A stretch of DNA of 64,000 nucleotides from Ectopseudomonas composti (GCF_001567565.1 NZ_LSSW01000022.1:310001-374000), one strand, 5' to 3'. Positions 42,282-58,118 are shown, counted from the first letter of the stretch. Translations and numbers: made by a program. Notes: generated by a model from the sequence alone, not told the origin.

Positions 42282-44552
42282 ATGTTGAACCGAGAGCTCG
42301 AAGTCACCCTCAATCTGGCTTTCAAGGAGGCCCGTGCCAAGCGTCATGAATTCATGACGGTCGAGCACCTGCTGCTCGCCTTGCTAGATAACGAAGCGGC
42401 AGCCAGCGTTTTAAGGGCTTGTGGGGCCAATCTCGACAAGCTGCGCCATGATTTGCAGGAGTTCATTGACTCCACCACGCCACTGATTCCCCAGCACGAT
42501 GAAGAGCGCGAAACCCAGCCGACGCTCGGTTTTCAGCGTGTTCTGCAGCGTGCGGTATTCCACGTACAGAGCTCCGGCAAGCGCGAAGTGACCGGCGCCA
42601 ATGTGCTGGTCGCGATCTTCAGTGAGCAGGAAAGCCAGGCCGTGTTCCTGCTCAAGCAGCAGAGCGTGGCTCGCATCGATGTGGTCAATTACATCGCCCA
42701 CGGTATCTCCAAGGTGCCGGGGCATGGCGATCAGCATGAAAGCGATCAGGATATGCAGGATGAGGAGGGCGGTGAGTCCTCTGCGTCCGGCAATCCGCTG
42801 GATGCCTACGCCAGCAACCTCAATGAACTGGCTCGTCAGGGGCGGATCGATCCGCTGGTCGGGCGTGAGCATGAAGTCGAGCGCGTTGCGCAGATTCTCG
42901 CCCGTCGGCGCAAGAACAACCCACTGTTGGTCGGTGAGGCCGGTGTCGGCAAGACCGCCATCGCCGAAGGCCTGGCCAAGCGCATCGTCGACGAGCAGGT
43001 GCCGGATCTGCTGGCCGACAGCGTGGTGTATTCGCTGGATCTCGGTGCGCTGCTGGCAGGCACCAAGTATCGCGGTGATTTCGAGAAGCGCCTCAAGGCG
43101 CTGCTCAACGAGCTGCGCAAGCGTCCCCATGCCATCCTCTTCATCGACGAGATCCACACCATCATCGGTGCTGGCGCCGCGTCGGGCGGGGTCATGGATG
43201 CTTCCAACCTGCTCAAGCCGATGCTGTCGTCTGGCGACATTCGCTGCATTGGCTCCACTACGTTCCAGGAATTCCGTGGCATCTTCGAGAAGGATCGCGC
43301 GCTGGCGCGACGCTTCCAGAAAGTCGACGTGGTCGAGCCCTCGGTAGAGGATACCGTTGGCATTCTCAAAGGGCTCAAGGCCCGCTTCGAGCAGCATCAC
43401 CACATCGAGTACAGCGACGAGGCCCTGCGCGCAGCGGCTGAGCTGGCTGCGCGCTACATCAATGACCGGCACATGCCGGACAAGGCCATCGACGTGATAG
43501 ACGAGGCGGGCGCCTACCAGCGCCTGCAACCGGAAGACAAGCGGGTGTCACGTATCGAGGTCGCCCAGGTCGAAGACATCGTCGCCAAGATCGCGCGTAT
43601 TCCGCCGAAGCATGTTTCCAGTTCCGACAAGGAGCTGCTGCGCAACCTGGAGCGCGACCTGAAGCTCACCGTCTTCGGTCAGGACGCCGCCATCGACTCG
43701 CTCTCGACCGCAATCAAGCTGTCGCGTGCCGGTCTCAAGGCGCCGGACAAGCCGGTTGGTTCCTTCCTGTTCGCCGGCCCGACTGGCGTGGGCAAGACCG
43801 AGGCGGCGCGGCAACTGGCCAAGGCCATGGGTATCGAGCTGGTGCGTTTCGACATGTCCGAGTACATGGAGCGCCATACCGTTTCGCGTCTGATTGGTGC
43901 CCCGCCCGGTTATGTCGGTTTCGATCAGGGCGGCCTGCTGACCGAAGCAATCACCAAGCAACCGCATTGCGTGCTGTTGCTCGATGAAATCGAGAAGGCG
44001 CACCCGGAAGTCTTCAACCTGCTGCTGCAGGTGATGGACCACGGCACGCTGACCGACAACAACGGACGCAAGGCGGATTTCCGCAACGTGATCCTGATCA
44101 TGACCACCAACGCCGGGGCGGAAACTGCCTCGCGCGCCTCGATCGGCTTCACTCAGCAGGATCACTCCACCGATGCCATGGAAGTCATCAAGAAGAGTTT
44201 CACGCCGGAGTTCCGCAACCGCCTGGATACCATTATCCAGTTCGGTCGCCTGACTCACGAAACCATCAAGAGCATCGTCGACAAGTTCCTCACCGAACTG
44301 CAGGCGCAGCTGGAAGACAAGCGTGTCACGCTGGAGGTCAGCGATGCGGCGCGCAGCTGGCTGGCCGAGCGTGGTTACGATGTAATGATGGGTGCACGGC
44401 CGATGGCGCGTTTGATCCAGGACAAGATCAAGCGTCCGCTGGCAGAGGAAATTCTCTTCGGCGAGCTGGCCGAGCATGGCGGCGTGGTGCATGTCGACAT
44501 CGAGGATGGCGAGCCCAGCTTCGAATTCGAGACGGCGGCGGAGGTCGCCTGA
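42282..44552 (+). CDS. clpA: ATP-dependent Clp protease ATP-binding subunit ClpA
   Basis: 756 residues. A ClpS-binding N-domain with two repeats (residues 1-145), then two AAA+ modules: Walker A GEAGVGKT with FIDEIHTI in the first, and GPTGVGKT with [10 protein letters not shown] in the second. It unfolds substrates for the ClpP peptidase, which is encoded elsewhere. A long terminator hairpin follows. Confidence 0.97.
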   Translation: MLNRELEVTLNLAFKEARAKRHEFMTVEHLLLALLDNEAAASVLRACGANLDKLRHDLQEFIDSTTPLIPQHDEERETQPTLGFQRVLQRAVFHVQSSGKREVTGANVLVAIFSEQESQAVFLLKQQSVARIDVVNYIAHGISKVPGHGDQHESDQDMQDEEGGESSASGNPLDAYASNLNELARQGRIDPLVGREHEVERVAQILARRRKNNPLLVGEAGVGKTAIAEGLAKRIVDEQVPDLLADSVVYSLDLGALLAGTKYRGDFEKRLKALLNELRKRPHAILFIDEIHTIIGAGAASGGVMDASNLLKPMLSSGDIRCIGSTTFQEFRGIFEKDRALARRFQKVDVVEPSVEDTVGILKGLKARFEQHHHIEYSDEALRAAAELAARYINDRHMPDKAIDVIDEAGAYQRLQPEDKRVSRIEVAQVEDIVAKIARIPPKHVSSSDKELLRNLERDLKLTVFGQDAAIDSLSTAIKLSRAGLKAPDKPVGSFLFAGPTGVGKTEAARQLAKAMGIELVRFDMSEYMERHTVSRLIGAPPGYVGFDQGGLLTEAITKQPHCVLLLDEIEKAHPEVFNLLLQVMDHGTLTDNNGRKADFRNVILIMTTNAGAETASRASIGFTQQDHSTDAMEVIKKSFTPEFRNRLDTIIQFGRLTHETIKSIVDKFLTELQAQLEDKRVTLEVSDAARSWLAERGYDVMMGARPMARLIQDKIKRPLAEEILFGELAEHGGVVHVDIEDGEPSFEFETAAEVA

Positions 44553-44600
44553 TCGGATGCTTCAGGCATCACTGAAGGCCCCGGTGGCTTTCAGTGAGCC

Positions 44601-44636
44601 AACGAAAACGCCCGGCTTATGCCGGGCGTTTTCGTT
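44601..44636. terminator. Bidirectional terminator between clpA and infA
   Basis: AACGAAAACGCCCGGC and GCCGGGCGTTTTCGTT form a perfect 16-bp stem with a TTAT loop; T runs are present on both strands within the stem. It ends both convergent genes. Confidence 0.93.
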
Positions 44637-44647
44637 TGGTGCTTGGC

Positions 44648-44866
44648 TTAACGGGCGCGGTAGGTGATGCGGCCTTTGCTCAAGTCATAAGGTGTCAGCT
44701 CAACACGCACCTTGTCACCAGTGAGAATGCGGATGTAGTTCTTGCGCATCTTGCCGGAGATGTGCGCGGTAACGACGTGCCCGTTTTCCAACTCCACGCG
44801 GAACATGGTGTTGGGCAGGGTGTCGACGACAGTGCCTTCCATTTCGAAGCTGTCTTCTTTCGACAT
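44648..44866 (-). CDS. infA: Translation initiation factor IF-1
   Basis: 72 residues, the standard length; a single S1/OB fold beginning [19 protein letters not shown] with [19 protein letters not shown] and ending [12 protein letters not shown]. It binds the A site of the 30S subunit during initiation. It is its own transcription unit between clpA and bpt. In E. coli infA also sits between clpA and aat. Confidence 0.97.
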
Positions 44867-45002
44867 GCAGTAAAGCCCTCGGTATCCAGGAAATGGCCCG
44901 GTGCAACTGGCGCCAGGCAAAAGCGGCGTGCATTGTGCCCGAAAACAGGGTGCTGCGCCAAGGGTCTTGGATTGTCGAGCGTCTGGCCTGATGGCCGAGT
45001 GC

Positions 45003-45710
45003 CTAGGTAAGCCGTGTCCAGCGCTGATTGACGAAGAGTTCGATCGGACGGTACTGGGTCTTGTAGTTCATCTTGCGGCAGTTCTTGATCCAGTAGCCGA
45101 GATAGACAGCCTCCAGTCCCAGGCGCTCGGTTTCGCCGATTTGCCAGAGGATGGCGAAGCGACCGAGGCTGCGGCGCTCTTCGGCTGGGTCGTAGAAGGT
45201 GTAGACGGCCGAAAGGCCGTTGGGCAGAAGGTCGGTGACGGCGAGGGCGAGCAGCCTGCCTTGCAGGCGGAACTCATAGAAGCGTGAAAATGGCAGGTCC
45301 CGTACCAGGAAGGTCGAGAACTGGTCACGGCTCGGAGGGTACATGTCTCCGTCGGCGTGGCGCTGCTCGATGTAGCGCACGTAGAGCGCGTAGTACTCCT
45401 CGGTGAATGCCGGGCGTACGCAGCGCACGGCAATGTCTTCATTGCGTTTGAGAATGCGGCGCTGCTGGCGACTTGCCTTGAAGGGTGCTGCCGGGATGCG
45501 TGCTGGAATACAGGCGGTGCATTGCTGGCAGTGGGGGCGGTAGAGGTGATCGCCACTGCGGCGGAAGCCGAGTTCCGACAGTTCGGCATAGACCAGCACA
45601 TCCATGGGCTGGCTGGGGTCGAGAAACAGGGTGGTGGCCTGCTCTTCCGGCAGATAGCTGCATGGATGGGGCTGAGTGGCGTAGAACTTCAGGCGGGCCA
45701 GCTCGGTCAT
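45003..45710 (-). CDS. bpt: Aspartate/glutamate leucyltransferase (Bpt)
   Basis: 235 residues of the arginyl-transferase (ATE) fold. Bacterial Bpt adds Leu to proteins starting with Asp or Glu, making them ClpS substrates. The N-terminal cysteine-rich region is [13 protein letters not shown] plus [14 protein letters not shown], and the transferase core ends in [20 protein letters not shown]. It lies 54 bases after aat on the same strand and is probably co-transcribed with it. Confidence 0.95.
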
Positions 45711-45764
45711 GGCAGTGTCTCGCGAGAACCTGACTAAGAGTGTATGTCAGGGTTGGCCACTCGA

Positions 45765-46445
45765 CTAGGCGAGCCAGTCTGCCGCGCTGGGCTGATCGAG
45801 ATGACGCTGCAGGTATTCGGCGAATGTGGCACGCGCTATGGCTCTGGCGCCGAAGCTATGCAGGTGCTGTGTGGGCATCTGGCAGTCGATAAGCACGAAG
45901 CCCCATGCTCGCAGCTTGCCGACGAGGGTGGCAAAACCGACCTTCGAAGCGTTGTCTGCACGGCTGAACATGGATTCACCGAAGAACAGCTGGCCCATGG
46001 CCAGGCCATAAAGCCCGCCAACCAGCTCGTCCTCGTTCCAGACTTCCACGGAATGGGCGATGCCGCGTTGATGCAGTTGCAGGTAGGCGTCCTGCATGCC
46101 GCGGGTGATCCAGGTGCCATCGGCGTAAGCGCGTGGCTCGGCGCAGGCCTTTATCACGGCCGCAAAGTCCTGGTCGAAGGTGACGCGATAACGGTTTTGC
46201 CTGAGCAGTTTCGCCAGGCTGCGAGAAACGTGCAGTTCCTCGGGGAACAGCACCGTGCGCGGATCGGGTGACCACCAAAGAATCGGCTGGCCATCGTCGA
46301 ACCAGGGGAAGCAGCCGTGGCGGTAGGCGCTGATCAAGCGATCGGCGCTCAGGTCGCCGCCGGCGGCGAGCAGGCCATTGGGTTCGCGCATGGCTTTCGC
46401 CAGGGGCGGGAACTGCAGTGAGTCACGTTGCAGCCAGGTCAGCAT
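45765..46445 (-). CDS. aat: Leucyl/phenylalanyl-tRNA-protein transferase
   Basis: 226 residues from [15 protein letters not shown] at 46445. Aat transfers Leu or Phe from tRNA to proteins with N-terminal Lys, Arg or Met, tagging them for ClpS-ClpAP. Family segments: [20 protein letters not shown], then [35 protein letters not shown] and [16 protein letters not shown]. With bpt, clpS and clpA it completes the local N-degron set. Confidence 0.96.
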   Translation of the reverse strand: MLTWLQRDSLQFPPLAKAMREPNGLLAAGGDLSADRLISAYRHGCFPWFDDGQPILWWSPDPRTVLFPEELHVSRSLAKLLRQNRYRVTFDQDFAAVIKACAEPRAYADGTWITRGMQDAYLQLHQRGIAHSVEVWNEDELVGGLYGLAMGQLFFGESMFSRADNASKVGFATLVGKLRAWGFVLIDCQMPTQHLHSFGARAIARATFAEYLQRHLDQPSAADWLA

Positions 46446-46501
46446 GTGCGCTAGTCCAGCGGAGGAGGGGAGGGCGAGCGATGGCACTCGCCCTTATGCC
46501 A

Positions 46502-47530
<1,029 letters not shown>

Positions 47531-47645
47531 CTACACCGAAGCGGGGTGGGTGCGGGAGCTTGGCAATTGGCCTCGGCGTCAGGCTGGCCCTACAATAGGC
47601 CGCTTCGCGGTTAACCATCAGATGGACGCGCCAAGGGCGCAGGAA

Positions 47646-50054
<2,409 letters not shown>

Positions 50055-50179
50055 AGAGGTTGCGTCGCGGACAAAACGCTGAATTAGCGGTCTACAGAAC
50101 TTCACGGCAACCAAGCGTTGCCGGGCAATGCGAGGTGCGGAGTCGCCTCGCCATTCTCATACGGACTCAAGGGGTTTAT

Positions 50180-50806
50180 ATGCGTGTTATTCGCCTGCTG
50201 ATGCTGGCTGCTCTGAGCTTTACCCTGCTGACTGCCCAGGCTGATGAAGACGCGGCCACCAAGCGACTGAGCGAACTGCTCAGCCAGGCGCAGACCATCA
50301 GTGCGCGTTTTTCCCAGCTGACCCTCGATGCCAGCGGCACCCAGCTGCAGGAAACCGCAGGGGAGCTGCTGCTCAAACGCCCGGGCATGTTCCGCTGGCA
50401 CACCGACCAGCCGATGGAGCAGCTGCTGGTGTCCAACGGTGAGAAAGTCTGGCTGTATGACCCGGATCTCGAGCAGGTCACCATTCAGACCCTCGACCAG
50501 CGTCTGACTCACACGCCGGCGCTGCTGTTGTCCGGAGATGTATCGCAGATTCGCGAGAACTTCGATATCGACTACAAGGAAGGCGGTAACGTGGTCGACT
50601 TCATTCTCAAGCCCAAGGCCAAGGACAGCCTGTTCGACAGCCTGCGCCTGTCGTTCCGTAACCGCGTGCTCAACGACATGCAGTTGATCGACAGCATTGG
50701 CCAGCGCACCAATATCCTGTTCCTCAATGTGAAGATGAACGAGCCGGTCGATAACGACCAGTTCACCTTCGACATTCCGGAAGGCGCGGACGTCATCCAG
50801 GAGTAA
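50180..50806 (+). CDS. lolA: Periplasmic lipoprotein carrier LolA
   Basis: 208 residues from [17 protein letters not shown] at 50180. Signal peptide 1-21 ending in AQA. LolA takes lipoproteins from the LolCDE transporter to LolB at the outer membrane. Family features: [20 protein letters not shown], then [16 protein letters not shown], with the conserved arginine that holds the lid. ftsK-lolA-rarA-serS is the same order as in E. coli. Confidence 0.95.
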   Translation: MRVIRLLMLAALSFTLLTAQADEDAATKRLSELLSQAQTISARFSQLTLDASGTQLQETAGELLLKRPGMFRWHTDQPMEQLLVSNGEKVWLYDPDLEQVTIQTLDQRLTHTPALLLSGDVSQIRENFDIDYKEGGNVVDFILKPKAKDSLFDSLRLSFRNRVLNDMQLIDSIGQRTNILFLNVKMNEPVDNDQFTFDIPEGADVIQE

Positions 50807-50809
50807 CGC

Positions 50810-52135
50810 GTGGATCTGTTCGGCCGCCAACCCGTCGCGCAGCCCCTGGCTGCGCGTTTGCGTGCAACCAGCCTGGACGAGTACGTCGGGCAGGAGCATG
50901 TTCTCGGGCCAGGCAAGCCGCTGCGCGAGGCGCTGGAGCAGGGCGCTTTGCACTCGATGATCTTCTGGGGGCCGCCAGGCGTGGGCAAGACCACCCTGGC
51001 ACGCTTGCTGGCCAAGGTCACCGACGCCCATTTCGAGACCATCTCCGCGGTGCTGTCCGGGGTCAAGGAGATCCGCCAGGCCGTCGAGGTGGCTCAGCAG
51101 CATGCGGCGCAATACGGCCGGCGCACGATTCTTTTCGTGGATGAGGTACACCGCTTCAACAAGAGCCAGCAGGACGCTTTTCTGCCCTATGTGGAAGACG
51201 GCACGCTGATCTTCATCGGTGCGACCACCGAGAATCCGTCGTTCGAACTGAACAACGCGCTGCTGTCGCGGGCGCGTGTCTACGTACTCAAAAGCCTCGA
51301 CGAGGCGGCGATGCGCAAGCTGGTCAAGCGGGCGTTGAGCGACCCGAAAGGCCTGGGCGAGCGCCATCTGAGCCTGCCGGACGAGGCCTTTCAGATTCTT
51401 CTGGCCGCTGCCGACGGCGACGGCCGTCGCCTGCTCAACTTCCTCGAAAACGCCGCCGACCTGGCCGAGGACGATGGCGAGATCGACGTGGAACTGCTGC
51501 AGAACCTCTTGGGCGATAGCCGCCGGCGTTTCGACAAGGGTGGCGAAGCCTTCTACGATCAGATTTCCGCGCTGCACAAGTCGGTACGTGGCTCCAGCCC
51601 CGACGGCGCCCTTTACTGGTATGCGCGCATGCTTGACGGTGGCTGTGACCCGCTTTACATCGCTCGTCGTGTGGTGCGCATGGCCAGTGAGGACATCGGC
51701 AACGCCGATCCGCGCGCGTTGACGCTGTGCCTCAATGCCTGGGATGTACAGGAGCGCCTGGGCAGTCCGGAAGGCGAGTTGGCCGTGGCTCAAGCCATCG
51801 TTTATCTCGCCTGCGCACCGAAGAGCAATGCCGTATACACCGCGTTCAAGGCGGCCATGCGTGATGCTGCCGAGCAAGGCTCGCAGGAGGTGCCATTGCA
51901 CCTGCGCAACGCCCCGACCAAGCTGATGAAGCAGCTCGGTTACGGCGATGAATACCGCTACGCCCATGACGAGCCCGATGCCTATGCTGCCGGCGAGGAT
52001 TACTTCCCTGAAAATCTGCAGCCGCGCCAGTATTACGAGCCGGTACCGCGTGGCCTCGAGCTGAAGATCCGCGACAAGCTGCAGCACTTGCGCAACCTGG
52101 ATGCCAGCAGCTCCAGGCAAAGGAGAAAGCCATGA
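50810..52135 (+). CDS. rarA: Replication-associated recombination protein RarA (MgsA)
   Basis: 441 residues with a GTG start at 50810 ([18 protein letters not shown]), three bases after the lolA stop and behind CAGGAG. AAA+ ATPase of the WRNIP1/RarA family: Walker [14 protein letters not shown], Walker [17 protein letters not shown], sensor [11 protein letters not shown], and a C-terminal tetramerisation domain. It acts at stalled replication forks. The stop overlaps the crcB start. Confidence 0.96.
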   Translation: MDLFGRQPVAQPLAARLRATSLDEYVGQEHVLGPGKPLREALEQGALHSMIFWGPPGVGKTTLARLLAKVTDAHFETISAVLSGVKEIRQAVEVAQQHAAQYGRRTILFVDEVHRFNKSQQDAFLPYVEDGTLIFIGATTENPSFELNNALLSRARVYVLKSLDEAAMRKLVKRALSDPKGLGERHLSLPDEAFQILLAAADGDGRRLLNFLENAADLAEDDGEIDVELLQNLLGDSRRRFDKGGEAFYDQISALHKSVRGSSPDGALYWYARMLDGGCDPLYIARRVVRMASEDIGNADPRALTLCLNAWDVQERLGSPEGELAVAQAIVYLACAPKSNAVYTAFKAAMRDAAEQGSQEVPLHLRNAPTKLMKQLGYGDEYRYAHDEPDAYAAGEDYFPENLQPRQYYEPVPRGLELKIRDKLQHLRNLDASSSRQRRKP

Positions 52136-52512
52136 TTCGTGTAGCGCTTGCCGTCGCCCTGGGGGGCGCGGCTGGCTCTGTCATGCGTTTTCTGGTCGCC
52201 AGTTGGGTGGCCGGTAACTGGCCACGGCATTTCTACCTGGGCACCTTTGCGGTCAATGTCATCGGTTGCCTGCTGATTGGTCTGTTGTCAGGCCTGTTCC
52301 TGACCCGTACCGATCTGCCACTGGAGCTGCGTACCGGGCTGATTACCGGCGTACTGGGTGGCTTTACCACCTTTTCCTCCTTCAGCCTGGAAATCATGAA
52401 ACTGATCGAAGGCGGTCGCGCGCCCGAGGCCCTCGGTTACCTGGCATTCAGTATCATTGGCGGGCTGCTGGCCGCCTGGGCCGGTCTGAGCCTGGCCCGA
52501 TTGGCATCCTGA
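52132..52512 (+). CDS. crcB: Fluoride ion channel CrcB/Fluc
   Basis: 126 residues, four hydrophobic helices. Signature segments [13 protein letters not shown] and [15 protein letters not shown] are those of the dual-topology fluoride exporters. The start overlaps the rarA stop (ATGA) and has AGGAGA upstream. No fluoride riboswitch is visible before it; the gene rides on the ftsK-lolA-rarA transcript. Confidence 0.94.
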   Translation: MIRVALAVALGGAAGSVMRFLVASWVAGNWPRHFYLGTFAVNVIGCLLIGLLSGLFLTRTDLPLELRTGLITGVLGGFTTFSSFSLEIMKLIEGGRAPEALGYLAFSIIGGLLAAWAGLSLARLAS

Positions 52513-52583
52513 CCCGCTAAAGCTTTACACTCGGCAACCCGCGTCACGCTGGTGGCCGCAACCTTTTTTCGCCGATGTATTGA

Positions 52584-53873
<1,290 letters not shown>

Positions 53874-53892
53874 TAGGCCATCACGACGCATA

Positions 53893-53920
53893 AAACGGGG
53901 CGCGGGCAACTGCCCCGTTT
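53893..53920 (+). terminator. Terminator hairpin after serS
   Basis: AAACGGGGC and GCCCCGTTT form a 9-bp stem with a 10-base loop, 20 bases after the serS stop. The T run is short, so efficiency is uncertain. Confidence 0.7.
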
Positions 53921-53979
53921 CAATGGGTGCGGGGTGCGACATGCGCACTCTGCGACCGACCTCTGATGAGGCTGATCTG

Positions 53980-55368
53980 ATGCAATTCCTTCCGCTGTTC
54001 CACAAGCTGCAGGGTCGCCCGGTACTGGTGATCGGCGGTGGTGAGGTCGCGCTGCGCAAGGCGCGCCTGTTGAGCGATGCCGGTGCTCGTCTGCGCGTGG
54101 TCGCCCCGGAGATTCGCAGCGAGCTGCAGGCGCTGGCCGGCCCGGATGGCATCTTCCTGCGCGGCTATGCGAGCAGTGATTTGCAGGGCGTGGCGCTGGT
54201 CATCGCGGCGACTGACGACGTGCCGCTCAATGCGCAGATTTCCAGCGATGCCCAGGCGTTGGGCATCCCCGTCAACGTGGTGGACGCGCCGGCGCTGTGC
54301 AGCGTGATCTTCCCGGCCATCGTCGATCGCTCGCCGCTGATCGTCGCGGTCAGCAGCGGCGGCGATGCGCCGGTGCTGGCACGCCTGATCCGCGCCAAGA
54401 TCGAGACCTGGATTCCGGCTACCTACGGCCAACTGGCCAACCTGGGCAAGCGTTTCCGGGAGCGGGTCAAGCAGCTGTTCCCCGACGTGCAGCAGCGCCG
54501 TGTGTTCTGGGAGGACGTCTTTCAGGGGCAGATCGCCGAGAGCGTATTTGCCGGCAAGCCGGAAGAGGCTGAGCGTCTGCTGGAGGCCCGTGTGGCCGGC
54601 GCTGCGCCGCGTGCGTTGGGTGAGGTGTATCTGGTCGGCGCCGGTCCGGGTGATCCTGATCTGCTGACTTTCCGGGCCCTGCGCCTGATGCAGCAAGCCG
54701 ACGTGGTGCTCTATGACCGGTTGGTGGCGCCGGCCATCATCGAGCTGTGCCGTCGTGATGCCGAACGCATTTACGTCGGCAAGCGCCGTGCAGATCATGC
54801 GGTGCCGCAGGAGCAGATCAATCAGTTGCTGGTCGACCTGGCTCGCGAGGGCAAGCGTGTGCTGCGTCTGAAGGGTGGCGATCCATTTATCTTCGGCCGG
54901 GGTGGGGAGGAGATCGAGCAACTGGCCGCCGAGGATATTCCCTTCCAGGTCGTGCCAGGCATTACTGCCGCTTCCGGCTGTGCAGCCTACGCAGGTATCC
55001 CGCTGACCCATCGTGATCACGCGCAATCGGTGCGTTTTATCACCGGCCACCTCAAGGATGGCAGCAGCAACCTGCCGTGGCGGGATCTGGTCGCGCCCGG
55101 GCAAACCCTGGTGTTCTACATGGGGCTGGTGGGGTTGCCGGGGATCTGCGAGCAGTTGATTGCTCACGGCCGCTCGGGCGACACGCCAGCGGCACTGGTG
55201 CAGCAGGGCACGACGCAGAATCAGCGTGTCTTCACCGGCACCCTGGAGACGCTGCCGCAGCTGGTGGCCGAGCACGAAGTGCATGCACCGACCCTGGTGA
55301 TCGTCGGCGAAGTGGTTACCCTGCGCGACAAGCTGGCCTGGTTCGAAGGCGCTCAGAACAGCATCTGA
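53980..55368 (+). CDS. cysG: Sirohaem synthase CysG (trifunctional)
   Basis: 462 residues from [18 protein letters not shown] at 53980, preceded by GAGG; frames extending upstream are not family-like. The N-terminal half is the precorrin-2 dehydrogenase/ferrochelatase with NAD site [13 protein letters not shown] and [18 protein letters not shown]. The C-terminal half is uroporphyrinogen III methyltransferase with [18 protein letters not shown] and [20 protein letters not shown]. It makes sirohaem for sulfite and nitrite reductases. Confidence 0.96.
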   Translation: MQFLPLFHKLQGRPVLVIGGGEVALRKARLLSDAGARLRVVAPEIRSELQALAGPDGIFLRGYASSDLQGVALVIAATDDVPLNAQISSDAQALGIPVNVVDAPALCSVIFPAIVDRSPLIVAVSSGGDAPVLARLIRAKIETWIPATYGQLANLGKRFRERVKQLFPDVQQRRVFWEDVFQGQIAESVFAGKPEEAERLLEARVAGAAPRALGEVYLVGAGPGDPDLLTFRALRLMQQADVVLYDRLVAPAIIELCRRDAERIYVGKRRADHAVPQEQINQLLVDLAREGKRVLRLKGGDPFIFGRGGEEIEQLAAEDIPFQVVPGITAASGCAAYAGIPLTHRDHAQSVRFITGHLKDGSSNLPWRDLVAPGQTLVFYMGLVGLPGICEQLIAHGRSGDTPAALVQQGTTQNQRVFTGTLETLPQLVAEHEVHAPTLVIVGEVVTLRDKLAWFEGAQNSI

Positions 55369-55378
55369 CGGCCAGCGA

Positions 55379-55404
55379 CTGAAGCCTCCTTGTCGAGGCT
55401 TCAG
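55379..55404. terminator. Hairpin between convergent cysG and the quinone reductase gene
   Basis: CTGAAGCCTC and GAGGCTTCAG form a 10-bp stem with a 6-base loop, 10 bases after the cysG stop. It lacks a T run, so it may act as an mRNA end stabiliser rather than a true terminator. Confidence 0.5.
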
Positions 55405-55422
55405 GCAGCAATGGCTGCCACT

Positions 55423-56421
55423 CTAGCGCTGGAACACGCCTTTACCCGGCAGGCGCTGGCGATCATGCGCGCGAGTGAAATCCTGCTGTGGCCCTTTGGG
55501 AATCACTCCCGTCGGGTTGATGGTGGCGTGGCTGGCGTAGTAGTGCGATTTGATATGGGTAAAGTCCACCGTCTCGGCGATGCCTGGCCATTGATAGAGC
55601 TCGCGCAGCCAGTTGGACAGGTTCGGGTAGTCCTCGATACGTCGCTGGTTGCATTTGAAATGCCCGTGATAGACGGCATCGAAGCGAATCAGCGTGGTGA
55701 ACAGGCGAATGTCTGCCTCGGTCAGGTATTCGCCGGCCAGGTAGCGGTTTTCGCCCAGCAGGGTTTCCAGCTCATCGAGCATGGCGAACAGTTCGTCGAA
55801 GGCCTCTTCGTAGGCTTGCTGAGTGGTGGCGAAGCCGGCACGGTAAACGCCGTTGTTCACTGCCGGATAGATGCGCTCGTTCAGCTGGTCGATACGCTCG
55901 CGTAGCGGTTCGGGGTAGAAGTCCAGGCCGTTACCGGTGAGGTCGTCGAACGCGTTGTTGAGCATGCGGATGATTTCCGCCGATTCGTTGCTGACGATGC
56001 CGCCGGTCTGCTTGTCCCACAGCACGGGCACGGTGACGCGGCCGGTGTAATGGCGGTCATCGGCGGTATAGCGCTGATGCATGTAGCTCAGGCTGTCTAG
56101 GTGGTCACCGCTGGAGCCGAAGTCGCGGTCGAAGGTCCAGCCCTGTTCACGCATCAGCCAGCTCACCACCGATACATCAATCAGAGGTTCGAGCCCCTTG
56201 AGCGTGCGCAGGATCAGCGTGCGATGAGCCCAGGGGCAGGCCAGAGAAACGTAGAGATGGTAGCGCCCGGCCTCGGCCTTGAAGCCGCCATCGCCGCTTG
56301 GTCCAGCGCTGCCGTCGGCAGTCACCCAGTTACGACGTTGTGCGCTCTCGCGCTGGAAGCGGCCACTGTTGCCGGTGTCGTACCACTGGTCGTGCCAGCG
56401 TCCATCGATCAACAAGCCCAT
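55423..56421 (-). CDS. Glutathionyl-hydroquinone reductase (YqjG/PcpF type)
   Basis: 332 residues of the Xi-class glutathione transferase family. The catalytic cysteine is in YVSLACPWAHRTLILR, the CPWA motif of glutathionyl-hydroquinone reductases; later GGIVSNESAEIIRMLN and AGFATTQQAYEEA are also family segments. It removes glutathione from quinone conjugates. It follows ybiB on the same strand after 73 bases. Confidence 0.92.
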   Translation of the reverse strand: MGLLIDGRWHDQWYDTGNSGRFQRESAQRRNWVTADGSAGPSGDGGFKAEAGRYHLYVSLACPWAHRTLILRTLKGLEPLIDVSVVSWLMREQGWTFDRDFGSSGDHLDSLSYMHQRYTADDRHYTGRVTVPVLWDKQTGGIVSNESAEIIRMLNNAFDDLTGNGLDFYPEPLRERIDQLNERIYPAVNNGVYRAGFATTQQAYEEAFDELFAMLDELETLLGENRYLAGEYLTEADIRLFTTLIRFDAVYHGHFKCNQRRIEDYPNLSNWLRELYQWPGIAETVDFTHIKSHYYASHATINPTGVIPKGPQQDFTRAHDRQRLPGKGVFQR

Positions 56422-56494
56422 AACGCTTGCCTCCGTTTTGAATGAACCTGGAGTCTAGCGTTATGAACTCGATTGAAAGGTGGAAAATGCTGGC

Positions 56495-57490
56495 TCAAAT
56501 AATCGGCTGACTAGATTGAAGGCGCGCGTCCCAGCGCAGTTGGGCTTGCTGGAACGCCTCTTCGCGGCCCAGACCCAGCCCGCGCAGTGCGACGGCCATG
56601 GTGGCGATTACCGCGAGTCGCCCGTAGGCATCATCGTGCTCGCCGCGCCAGAAGGCGCCCAGCATGGCCGGCTCGAGTCGCTCGGGTTTGACATGGCGTT
56701 GGGCTGAAAGCGCGGGCCATTCTTCGTCCCAGTCTTCACCGCCAAGCGTGCCATGCAGGTGGCAGGTGCCGTCCGGATTGGCCTCGATCTCGCCGCCTTC
56801 TCCCTTGATCACGATGGCGTGATCACCCAGCAGGCGGCTGGCTTCGCGATGCACGGCCTGATAGCCGGGATGGAAGATGCTTTGCAGCCCACAGCGCGCG
56901 CCGAGCGGGTTGATCACTCGAGCCAGGGAATGGATCGGCGAGCGCAGGCCCAGGGTATTGCGCAGGTCGATCATGCGCTGCAGCGCCGGCATCCAGTCGC
57001 CCAGGTAGCTGTAGGCCAGGTGCTGTTCATCGAGCGATTGTTCCACCGCCTGCCAGTCGTGGCAGCAGGGAATGTCCAGTTGCTCCAGCAACTGTTCGGT
57101 GTACATGCGCCCTGCGGTATGGGCGCCACCGCCATGCATGAAGATGCGCACGCCGCTGGCGGCCAGTGCCTTGACGGCCAGCAGGTACCAGGGCAAGTGA
57201 CGTTTCTTGCCGGCATAGCTGGGCCAGTCCAGGTCGACTTGAATGGAAGGGGCCTTGAGGCGTGGGCGGATGGCTTCGGTGAAGCCGGCAAGCTCCTCGG
57301 CACTCTCTTCCTTGTGCCGCAGCAGCATCAGAAAGGCGCCAAGCTGGGTGTCTTCGACCTTGCCATCGAGCAGCAGGCCCATGGCTTCACGGGCTTCCTC
57401 GCGCGTCAGGCCGCGGGCGCCGCGCTTGCCCTTGCCGAGAATGCGCACGAACTGAGCGAAGGGGTGTTCGACGGGGGTGATCAGGTTCAT
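56495..57490 (-). CDS. ybiB: YbiB/TrpD2-type protein, glycosyltransferase family 3 fold
   Basis: 331 residues from MNLITPVEHPFAQFVRIL at 57490, overlapping the tusE stop by four bases. It has the anthranilate phosphoribosyltransferase fold: an N-terminal helical domain (LTREEAREAMGLLLDG) and a core with FMHGGGAHTAGRMYTEQLL in place of the phosphoribosyl site. E. coli YbiB binds nucleic acids without sequence preference and has no known enzymatic activity. Its link to the tus operon here may point to tRNA or RNA metabolism, by inference. Confidence 0.85.
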   Translation of the reverse strand: MNLITPVEHPFAQFVRILGKGKRGARGLTREEAREAMGLLLDGKVEDTQLGAFLMLLRHKEESAEELAGFTEAIRPRLKAPSIQVDLDWPSYAGKKRHLPWYLLAVKALAASGVRIFMHGGGAHTAGRMYTEQLLEQLDIPCCHDWQAVEQSLDEQHLAYSYLGDWMPALQRMIDLRNTLGLRSPIHSLARVINPLGARCGLQSIFHPGYQAVHREASRLLGDHAIVIKGEGGEIEANPDGTCHLHGTLGGEDWDEEWPALSAQRHVKPERLEPAMLGAFWRGEHDDAYGRLAVIATMAVALRGLGLGREEAFQQAQLRWDARLQSSQPII

Positions 57491-57822
57491 AGGCAATTGG
57501 TCGGTTTCGGCAGGCCGGCGAGCTTGGCCGCGAGTTTGGCGGGCGTGCCCTTGAACAGGCGATTGAGATGCAGGCTGTTGCCTTTGTCCGTGCCAAGTTT
57601 CAGGGCTGCGTACTTGATCAGTGGGCGGTTGGCCGGTGACAGCTGGAATTCCGCGTAGAAGGCGCGCAGCAGGTCGAGGATTTCCCAGTGCTCATCGCTC
57701 AGCTGCAGTTCTTCTGCGGCGGCCAGGGCCTCGGCCACGGGGCGCGACCAGTCCTGCAGGTCGACCAGATAGCCGTCCTTGTCCAGGGCGATGTCACGTC
57801 CGGCGACGTTTAGAGCACTCAT
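57487..57822 (-). CDS. tusE: Sulfurtransferase TusE (DsrC family)
   Basis: 111 residues from MSALNVAGRDIALDKDGYL at 57822, overlapping tusB by four bases. TusE accepts sulfur from TusBCD and passes it to MnmA. The conserved penultimate cysteine is present (PKPTNCL), and the DsrC core is LVDLQDWSRPVAEALAAAE with LIKYAALKLGTDKG. Confidence 0.95.
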   Translation of the reverse strand: MSALNVAGRDIALDKDGYLVDLQDWSRPVAEALAAAEELQLSDEHWEILDLLRAFYAEFQLSPANRPLIKYAALKLGTDKGNSLHLNRLFKGTPAKLAAKLAGLPKPTNCL

Positions 57823-58118
57823 AACCAGCTGTTGACCTTGGCGTAGCGGGTGCACAGCTCGACGAACTCCGGGTAGCCGACGACCTCGGCACGCTCGGGC
57901 GCCGGCAGGGCGCGCGCGGCAAGGTCTTCGTCAAGGGCATAGAGCGCGACACTGGCGGGCATCAGTTGCAGTGCCTGCAGATTGGTGGTGCCGGGCTGCA
58001 GTGCGTAGACCGCATCGCCAGTGAGCAGCAGCGCATCGCCTGCACCCAGCAGGCGCAGGCAGCTGGCCAGGCGGCTATCGGTGAACGGTGAATGAGAGAG
58101 AACATGCAGGGTGGCCAT
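57819..58118 (-). CDS. tusB: Sulfur relay protein TusB
   Basis: 99 residues, starting MATLHVLSHSPFTDSRL. Member of the DsrEFH fold, third partner of the TusBCD hexamer. The segment LLLTGDAVYALQP is typical. The gene abuts tusC by one base and overlaps tusE. Confidence 0.92.
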   Translation of the reverse strand: MATLHVLSHSPFTDSRLASCLRLLGAGDALLLTGDAVYALQPGTTNLQALQLMPASVALYALDEDLAARALPAPERAEVVGYPEFVELCTRYAKVNSWL

